A stretch of DNA of 22,234 nucleotides. Source: JBMOJK01 sp049315825 (GTDB taxonomy: Bacteria > Patescibacteriota > Gracilibacteria > BD1-5 > UBA2023). Below the pieces are notes generated by a model, which did not search any database, was not told the origin of the DNA, and was given only the letters and a program-made list of their open reading frames with translations. How positions within the stretch are numbered: the stretch's first letter is position 1; each line of letters starts with the position of its first letter. Location of the stretch: positions 1-22,234 of the forward strand of contig JBMOJK010000018.1 of the NCBI GenBank assembly GCA_049315825.1, written 5' to 3'. Below are positions 17,881-22,234 of this stretch, one piece after another. Made by a program: the position numbers and the translations under genes.

Positions 17881-17918
17881 AAAAAAACAGCTTCCTTTTA
17901 AGTGGTAGCCGTTTTTTT
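17881..17918. terminator. Bidirectional terminator-like hairpin
   Basis: AAAAAAACAGCTTCC (17881-17895), 8-nt loop, GGTAGCCGTTTTTTT (17904-17918), 13 of 15 positions paired. It lies between the MerR promoter and the KAP gene region, and can stop readthrough from the KAP gene on the minus strand. Confidence 0.65.
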
Positions 17919-17944
17919 GTATGTACTCGAATATAACGATTTAA

Positions 17945-18094
17945 TATTCTTCAAATATTACAGATGTTGGTAGTTTGAATTGGTGGAGCACAATAGTAGA
18001 GTTGCGAACTTTTCTTGCGAAGAACCCGGAATGGGATGTTGAAGGGTTGTTTAACCTTGAATGTCCGGATTTTGGACTGTACGGAGGAAGGTAA
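17945..18094 (+). pseudogene. Short protein-like ORF, probably a gene remnant
   Basis: The open frame from after TAA 17942-17944 to TAA 18092-18094 encodes about 49 residues, including LNWWSTIVELRTFLAKNPEW followed by DVEGLFNLECPDFGLYGGR. The composition is protein-like, but there is no ATG and no clear ribosome site; a TTG near 17975 is the only plausible start. I do not recognise it. The rest of 17674-18175 holds the MerR promoter, a hairpin and a tRNA-like element, with no other coding signal. Confidence 0.3.
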
Positions 18095-18103
18095 TTTTCC
18101 ATG

Positions 18104-18189
18104 ATCTGAGAGATCCCAGGGCAATCACTCCCTTGTTCATGTATAAGCTATCAGATTGCGAACTAGCCCATTGAGCTACCTTCTCAGAT
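18104..18189 (-). other. tRNA-like degenerate element overlapping the KAP gene 3' end
   Basis: On the minus strand an 8-bp outer stem ATCTGAGA/TCTCAGAT encloses GGTAGCTCAATGGGCTAG, which is close to a tRNA D-arm (TAGCTCAGTTGGTTAGAGC). Then come GCAATCTGATAG, like the anticodon arm of tRNA-Ile(GAU), and a distant GATTGC. The D-stem 3' strand is damaged and no T-arm exists, so this is not a working tRNA. The TAG stop of the KAP gene (18178-18176) is the TAG of GGTAGCTC. Confidence 0.3.
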
Positions 18190-19873
18190 ATGCCCGCGTC
18201 CTGAGACCGTTGAGTTTCGAGGTGGTGCCGATCTTTTCAAGCACGCTTTTCGTTCTTGCCACGAGCGCTTTTTGTTTTTCGTCAGCATTTCAGATTCTGT
18301 CGTACTTCAAAAGCAAGTCCAGATAACTGGAAAGTGCTTCACCTCACGCATTTTTAAGCAGTTCCAATATCTCGTCTTCACCTGATTCCAAGATCAGATC
18401 CGAAGTGCAATAGGATTCGCCTCTCCGAATGAGATCATCTAGCGCCTCTTTGAGATTCGAAATGCCACTTTGTTGACTGAGTTTTTCTTCGAATCTATCC
18501 CTAACTTCCTGGTCCATCTCTCTTGATAGAAACCGGAAGCTATTCACATCGAACTTTTCCAGATTTGCCACGTTCTGTTCCATAAAGATATCTATTATCG
18601 TGGTGGCATCAGCGGATCTGCCAAGATCTCTCAAAATTCATACTGCCTCGTTTAGCTGATTGTTATCGAGATATTTAGCTCACCGCGAGAAGGAATCCTT
18701 TAATCCTGCAACAAACTCTTCCTCATTGTCGACAAATCCCGCGTGGAAATATTTCTTCCAGACCCCGCCGTACAGCTTACCGGCTCATTCATTAAGAAAT
18801 AACTCATTCGTTTTTTGCGCAATGGAATCAAAGTCTCCCGTGACAAAGCCAGACTCAATAGTCTTGAATACCTCCCGATCAAACGCGTCGGTATTTATGT
18901 ATCAGTATTCTCAGACAAACTTGTGCCATACCTTCTCCTTTTCATCAGGATCCTTTTTTCAAGCGATCAAAAATCAGTAATAGTCGAGATTGAGCAGATA
19001 TTCGATACTCGGCACCGCGTCATCTCATCGGGAATAGTAGGCAAGCGAAAGGAGGCACAAGGTCGAGAAAGCCTGGATCGCAAGAGCCTTTTCATATTGG
19101 GTCAAATGCGGAATTAGCATGATACCTAACCTTCGAATTTTTTTGAGAATCCGGATGTTGCTGATATTCAATTTAGAAGCCCACTCGATCAACATGGTAA
19201 TTGTTTCGTCAGTCTTGTCATCAGACCCGAATACAATATCCATGCATTCTTCCGGGAGGGGCTCGAACAGCACTTCCCTATCGATAATCTTTTCACGGTA
19301 TTCCCGGTAATCGGTCAGATCTTCTTCCGTCAATTTCTCCTGATTGAAAATCAGCACTATCTTGCACTTTCTCTGTTCTTTGAGCTCGGAGAGAATTCAT
19401 AAAACTGTCTTCTTATCCAGCGTCGACCTTTCAAAATCATCTATGCATACGAGATAATCGTTTGGTGGAATAAGTGACAGGATTCATACCAGGGCTGGAA
19501 TGGGGTTATATTCCTTGATTACCGGCAGCTTATCCAACACTCCGCTGGTCTTGTTCAAAATTTTACTAGAAATCCCCTTCCATCAAGAAGTCTTAATGCT
19601 CTCCAATGTTAAAACTACATCTTTTCCAATATCGCTTTTATCAACACTATTCTGGAATATTGCAGCTTTCAGCTCATCGGGGGATGAGATTCAAAACAGG
19701 GATACGTAAGAATACCTCTTAAAAAATGAGTCTGGATCATCCTTTTCAGCAACAAGTGATTCCTTCCATACGAAAGTCTTTCAAGTTCACCATTTTCATT
19801 TTATGGCAAGAATTTCTGGTTCCTTGCATTTTAGAAATTCGGATATAGCTTTTTTAGTTTGGGATATTGACAT
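18176..19873 (-). CDS. KAP-family P-loop NTPase
   Basis: 565 residues from ATG 19873 to TAG 18178-18176, with 17 TGA codons read as glycine, close to half of all its glycines. The Walker A motif is GKWGTGKT at residues 26-33, and all three of its glycines are TGA. It is followed by YVSLFGISSPDEL (residues 56-68), typical of KAP NTPases. Walker B is LVCIDDFERS (Asp145-Asp146), followed by LSELKEQRKCKIVLIFNQEK. The C-terminal 350 residues are helical, with no second domain recognised and no membrane insertion in the NTPase. KAP ATPases occur in several antiphage and membrane-associated systems; a defence role here is only suggested by the debris-rich surroundings. No partner gene is adjacent. 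Confidence 0.85.
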
Positions 19874-19948
19874 GGGCGACTGTTACGAATCGTTGGTATT
19901 GTATTCAATGTAAGGACTGTGCGAATTTTTCGTTCATTGAAGCATTAA

Positions 19949-19976
19949 AAAAACACCGGTCAAAACCGGTGTTTTT
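19949..19976. terminator. Bidirectional intrinsic terminator
   Basis: AAAAACACCGGT (19949-19960), loop CAAA, ACCGGTGTTTTT (19965-19976). It sits between the KAP gene start and the NUDIX unit, and stops minus-strand transcription coming from the ssrA side. Confidence 0.85.
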
Positions 19977-20003
19977 CTCTATTTTAAGGCGCCACCAAGG
20001 TAT

Positions 20004-20027
20004 TGGCAGCGCCGGTAGGAATCGAAC
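20004..20027 (-). other. tRNA 3'-end fragment (T-loop to CCA)
   Basis: The minus strand reads GTTCGATTCCTACC then GGCGCTGCCA: a T-loop consensus GTTCGATTC, a T-stem 3' strand CTACC, an acceptor strand and CCA. The upstream T-stem strand, anticodon arm and 5' half are missing; the sequence jumps straight to the repeat at 20028. A terminator follows 28 nt further on the minus strand, as expected for a former tRNA gene end. Confidence 0.45.
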
Positions 20028-20048
20028 TGGTAGAAGTGAGGTATCTAT
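20028..20048 (-). repeat. 21-bp direct repeat, copy 1 (CCA-ended)
   Basis: Identical to 20654-20674. The minus strand ends CTCACTTCTACCA, like a tRNA or tmRNA 3' end. It joins the tRNA 3' fragment directly. Together the two copies bracket the NUDIX gene. Confidence 0.8.
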
Positions 20049-20075
20049 GGAGGTTATTTTTGGGGTTTTCATAGG

Positions 20076-20582
20076 CTATAAAGTTATTCATAAATAGTCC
20101 AATACCCTGGTATTGAGAGAATTACAGAAGTTCCCCGAGTTGATTTCCACCTTCATCTCTTTGACGCCCATCCATTTGACCTTCTCAACTTCCCCATCAT
20201 TGAATTTCAGAGCTTCGACCTCTCCATTCCATACCAGAAGATAGGTCTTTCCCATGTGCCGGTTCGGCTCCCATTTGCTGGAATGAACGAAGGCAGGCAT
20301 TTCTGCGATTTCCAAACCGATTTCTTCGAGAAGCTCTTCGCGTAGGCACTCTTCATAGGTTTGCTCGGATTTCACATGTCCTCAGAAAAACGACTGCCAC
20401 ATTCCCGGATGTGCATCTTTCTCCATCGAACGTTTCTGGCAGAGGAATTCGTTTCGGTCATTTACGATCCAAACGCTCACGATTCGATGCCAATCAGTGA
20501 GGTTTCTGTGTATTTCTTCCCGAGTCTTCACTACCCCGGTTGGTACGTCGTTTTCATCAACTATATCTAACAGTTCTTGCAT
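20076..20582 (-). CDS. NUDIX hydrolase (IPP-isomerase-like/YfcD-type)
   Basis: 168 residues with two TGA codons read as glycine. One is the first of the two adjacent glycines that open the NUDIX box (FFGGHVKSEQTYEECLREEL, then LEEIGL); the other is near the end, so the protein closes LGITL at TAG 20078-20076. The N-terminal block has the IPP-isomerase-like layout: LLDIVDENDVPTGVVKTREE, then HRNLTDWHRIVSVWIV and LCQKRSMEKDAHPGMWQSFF. Within the NUDIX box the Glu of GX5E aligns with Gln, and the Arg of REUXEEXGU with Glu, while the metal-binding EExG glutamates remain. It would hydrolyse a nucleoside or prenyl diphosphate-type substrate; which one is unknown. It sits between two 21-bp direct repeats. 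Confidence 0.85.
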
Positions 20583-20601
20583 TTTAGATTCTTAATACAT
20601 A

Positions 20602-20632
20602 AAAGTGCTTCCCAAAGCCTCGGAAACACTTT
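20602..20632 (-). terminator. Terminator-like hairpin resembling the ssrA terminator
   Basis: AAAGTGCTTCC/GGAAACACTTT, with TTTTA on the minus-strand exit side. It and its flank (TTACAAATTTAA, then a run AAAAATTGGT) resemble the sequence behind ssrA at 21303-21362. It lies 20 nt ahead of the NUDIX ATG. Confidence 0.55.
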
Positions 20633-20653
20633 ACAAATTTAAGATTCAAAAAT

Positions 20654-20674
20654 TGGTAGAAGTGAGGTATCTAT
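20654..20674 (-). repeat. 21-bp direct repeat, copy 2 (tmRNA 3'-end-like)
   Basis: Identical to 20028-20048. The minus strand ends TCACTTCTACCAATTTT, comparable with the tmRNA end GTCATCTCCACCAATTTT. Together with the neighbouring hairpin it forms a diverged copy of about 70 nt of the ssrA 3' end and downstream region. Confidence 0.75.
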
Positions 20675-20685
20675 CGATTCATTAC

Positions 20686-21282
20686 TTAAGGGTTTCATTG
20701 AAGAGTTCATTGGTTATCTACTAAGGTAGAGTACATATCTTGGATGTACTTTTTCAGTGATTCAAAATTAATCTTATCAAAGTTGGTTGTGTCGATCTCG
20801 TATAACCGCCCCTCAACATTAAGCGCTTCAATTTTTCCTCAAGACAGTATAGGCGCCCATTCATCCAAACTCTGCTCATCTCTATGCCCCTCGTGTCGAT
20901 TCCCAGACTCGGCACGTTCTTTAAAACGTTCTACCAGCACTTTACCTTCCGTATGACAAAGAATTTGAAATGGAATAAAGTCGTATACGGACCTCAGTTC
21001 CCGAATTTTTTCACTTGCGATTACCGAATGAAAGTTCGTTTCCACTATAAGGGATTGGCCCGCTTTAAGTACTGATTCAGTAACATGATAGAGTATACTA
21101 TAGCTCGCTACCCCCAACTTTTTAGACCATTCACGATCCGCCCATCATAAGTCATCAAAGAGCAGTTCCTTAAAGTCATCTTTGCTAACAAAGGGCAGGC
21201 GCAGTTCCTCTGCCAATTTCCTTCCAAGGGTGGTTTTACCCGTACACGGAAGTCCGGTAATAATTATAAGTAGAGATTTCAT
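20686..21282 (-). CDS. Small P-loop kinase/ATPase (AAA_33-like)
   Basis: 198 residues with four TGA codons read as glycine; the stop is TAA 20688-20686. Walker A is GLPCTGKTTLG at residues 10-20, followed by LAEELRLPFVSKDDFKELLF, the typical start of shikimate/zeta-toxin-like small kinases. The middle has LIVETNFHSVIASEKIRELR, matching the substrate-site strand of AAA_33 proteins, then LVERFKERAESGNRHEGH, the Arg-rich lid. Two of the TGA codons fall in the last ten residues. The substrate is unknown: a nucleoside, an amino sugar or an RNA end are all possible. It lies directly behind ssrA on the same strand, 75 nt after the tmRNA 3' end. The pseudogene at 12354-12686 is a distant relative. 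Confidence 0.85.
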
Positions 21283-21300
21283 ACGAGAGTGCTTATTTTC

Positions 21301-21332
21301 AATAAAAGTGCTTACCTAAGCTACGCAAGCAC
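21301..21332 (-). terminator. ssrA terminator
   Basis: On the minus strand, GTGCTT, a 13-nt loop and AAGCAC are followed by TTTTATT, 26 nt beyond the tmRNA CCA end. Confidence 0.7.
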
Positions 21333-21357
21333 ATTACAAATTTAACTTTCAGAAAAT

Positions 21358-21802
21358 TGGTGGAGATGACGGGAATCGCACCCGTGTCCAGTGGGTCGCA
21401 CCAGGCATTTCTACTTCCATAGGCAGCTTCGATTACGCACGAACGGTAAGAAGGGCCGAAGAACCGAGCGCGCGTATAGTTTTATAGTCAAATCAGATCC
21501 GAAAACCATAACAAATGGAACTGACACGAGACGGTGATAAGACATAAGTACCCATCCAAATCCTTATGAATTTTCGCCAAGGCCAGCTGGCCGGGACTAC
21601 GCGAGGCGTAGGGCGAACGCTGAAGCTAAATTAATTAGGCAGCAACGTATGCAGGAGTCATTGCATTCTTGAATGCAGCGAGTCCGCGAGCAACACGAGT
21701 GTTTGCAGTTGTTGTTGTCCGTAGTGTTTGTGGCGGTCACGGACACCCGCCAGGAAGCATGCAAGATGAGAGAATCCCACTGTAGAATTCTATATCATCC
21801 CC
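21358..21802 (-). ncRNA. ssrA: Transfer-messenger RNA (tmRNA)
   Basis: tmRNA rescues stalled ribosomes and tags the incomplete protein for destruction. The 5' end GGGGATG (21802-21796) pairs with the 3' CATCTCC ahead of ACCA (21358-21368), forming the 7-bp acceptor stem with one G-U pair. The T-arm is CGGGTGCGATTCCCG. The encoded tag begins GCAAACACT and ends GTTGCTGCC-TAA (21706-21635). About 445 nt in total, a normal one-piece tmRNA with the tag near the 5' third and a pseudoknot-sized middle. The exact 5' and 3' ends are inferred from the acceptor stem. Confidence 0.93.
21635..21706 (-). other. tmRNA proteolysis-tag reading frame
   Basis: 23 codons plus TAA. The tag starts ANTRVARGLAAFKNAM and ends TPAYVAA. 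The start GCA-AAC is the common resume point (Ala-Asn). The last residues VAA correspond to the usual LAA recognised by ClpXP-type proteases. Its one glycine codon is GGA and it stops at TAA, consistent with UGA not being a stop here. Confidence 0.85.
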
Positions 21803-21812
21803 ACGGCAGAGG

Positions 21813-21840
21813 AGTGTATGAAAAACGTCCGAGAAATCAA
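21813..21840 (-). promoter_or_regulatory. Candidate ssrA promoter
   Basis: On the minus strand TTGATT (21840-21835), a 16-nt spacer, and TACACT (21818-21813), 10 nt before the mature 5' end, leaving room for a short leader removed by RNase P. Confidence 0.45.
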
Positions 21841-21878
21841 TCCAAGCAGAATTGTAAAGCTTATTTACAAAATAAGTC

Positions 21879-21950
21879 TTGATTCTATATCCATTCTGAC
21901 TACATATTAAAACCTTGGCTCACCGAGGCTCGAGTATCCGGTCGGATATC
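21879..21950 (+). promoter_or_regulatory. Candidate promoter and leader hairpins of the rightmost gene
   Basis: TTGATT (21879-21884), 16 nt, TACATA (21901-21906). Two small hairpins follow in the presumed leader: CCTTGG/CCGAGG (21913-21928) and TATCC/GGATA (21935-21948). A C- and A-rich stretch then leads to the ATG at 22014. All this is weakly supported. Confidence 0.25.
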
Positions 21951-22013
21951 TCAAAACCCAAAAGCCAAACCTCCCCCCATTTTTAACCCCCCAAAAAAGA
22001 CGGAACACAAAAA

Positions 22014-22234
22014 ATGCAAGACACAGAAAACAAAAAAACACGAGACATCAGCCCTGTAATAAAAGAAGTAAAGAAAATGGGCATACGTATGATTATTCTA
22101 GCACTTGTAGTTTGCAGCGTTATAACCTTTCTACAGAGTGCAACACTCAATTCCACAACAACCAATACAACCACCAATAACTGAAATCAGGAGGAGGGAC
22201 AAAAATACGCTTTATGCGTATTTTTTAGTGTCTT
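22014..22234 (+). CDS. Small single-pass membrane protein (end uncertain, may leave window)
   Basis: ATG 22014 gives MQDTENKKTRDISPVIKEVK, then KMGIRM, one hydrophobic span (IILALVVCSVITFL) and a Thr/Asn-rich outer tail (NSTTTNTTTNN). A TGA at 22182-22184 comes 56 codons in. If it is glycine the frame runs on to the window edge as GNQEEGQKYALCVFFSV, across a perfect terminator hairpin. If the frame instead ends here, the protein is 56 residues. No family is recognised. The charged N-terminus and N-in topology suggest a short membrane anchor with an external low-complexity tail. Confidence 0.5.
22201..22226 (+). terminator. Intrinsic terminator at the right edge
   Basis: AAAAATACGC (22201-22210), loop TTTAT, GCGTATTTTT (22216-22225): a perfect 10-bp stem with a T-run. 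It begins 16 nt after the in-frame TGA of the small membrane protein gene. Confidence 0.75.

Noticed and set aside
18101..18169. Short plus-strand ORF ATG ATC TGA GAG... of 22 codons behind GGAGGAAGG
   Set aside because: Too short, lies inside the tRNA-like element, and the ribosome-site spacing is poor.
18344..19873. UGA as tryptophan (code 4) or selenocysteine instead of glycine
   Set aside because: TGG is used normally for Trp (for example in CWG repeats), TGA aligns with GGA in tandem repeats and with P-loop glycines, and no SECIS-like hairpins follow the codons.
18104..20027. The two tRNA-like fragments as halves of one tRNA split by an inserted element
   Set aside because: The acceptor strands do not pair (CGGCGCT against TCTGAGA) and the order of halves is wrong for insertion into one gene.
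20028..20674. The NUDIX unit as an integron gene cassette
   Set aside because: The repeats are not attC-like (no paired core sites or long imperfect palindrome) and no integron integrase is present in the window.
1..22234. CRISPR array, insertion sequence or prophage
   Set aside because: No regularly spaced short repeats, no transposase, integrase or phage structural motifs were seen on either strand.

Overview
The window comes from a bacterium that reads UGA as glycine (genetic code 25), so it very probably belongs to the Absconditabacteria (SR1) or Gracilibacteria branch of the Candidate Phyla Radiation. The evidence is internal. Many conserved proteins are whole only if in-frame TGA is read through, and the TGA codons sit where the family has glycine: the P-loop of a KAP NTPase, the NUDIX box, and glycine turns of G6PD and alcohol dehydrogenase. 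In one place tandem protein repeats carry GGA in one copy and TGA at the same position in the next. Every gene below was therefore rebuilt with TGA = Gly; only TAA and TAG are taken as stops.

Layout, left to right. 1-559 (-): 5' part of queA. 754-3572 (+): a membrane GT2 glycosyltransferase with a coupled membrane-anchored PEGA protein. 3737-5815 (+): a secreted lytic-transglycosylase-like protein. 5861-6871 (-): an unrecognised two-gene unit. 6927-7796 (-): a secreted DNase I-like nuclease. 7881-8707 (-): a VF530-family protein and an unknown protein. 8943-10880 (+): a type IV prepilin fused to seven RCC1-type repeats. 10920-12337 (+): a tight three-gene run made of the C-terminal half of a Kdo-transferase-like GT-B enzyme, an HD-domain protein and a small frameshifted ORF. 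12354-12686 (-): a decayed P-loop kinase. 12791-13696 (+): a cation diffusion facilitator. 13833-14549 (+): a UGA-rich NlpC/P60-like protein. 14673-16055 (-): zwf. 16150-17673 (-): a MerR regulator and a zinc alcohol dehydrogenase, with a textbook MerR promoter.

The right end (about 17.9-21.8 kb) looks like an accretion zone. It holds a KAP P-loop NTPase with 17 UGA codons, tRNA-like debris on both sides of it, a NUDIX hydrolase, a small P-loop kinase and ssrA (tmRNA). The NUDIX and kinase genes lie one behind the other downstream of the ssrA 3' end. Each is followed by a short copy of a CCA-ended motif resembling the tmRNA 3' end, which suggests serial insertion at the ssrA 3' end. 22014 to the window edge holds a small single-pass membrane protein.

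Functionally, the left half is cell-envelope and surface biology: glycan synthesis, wall cutting, a secreted nuclease and a pilus-borne propeller. That fits an episymbiotic or predatory CPR lifestyle, although this link is inference. The middle right is housekeeping metabolism. Transcription units are closed by strong, mostly bidirectional hairpin terminators with mirrored A and T tracts. No CRISPR array, insertion sequence, integrase or complete tRNA was seen.
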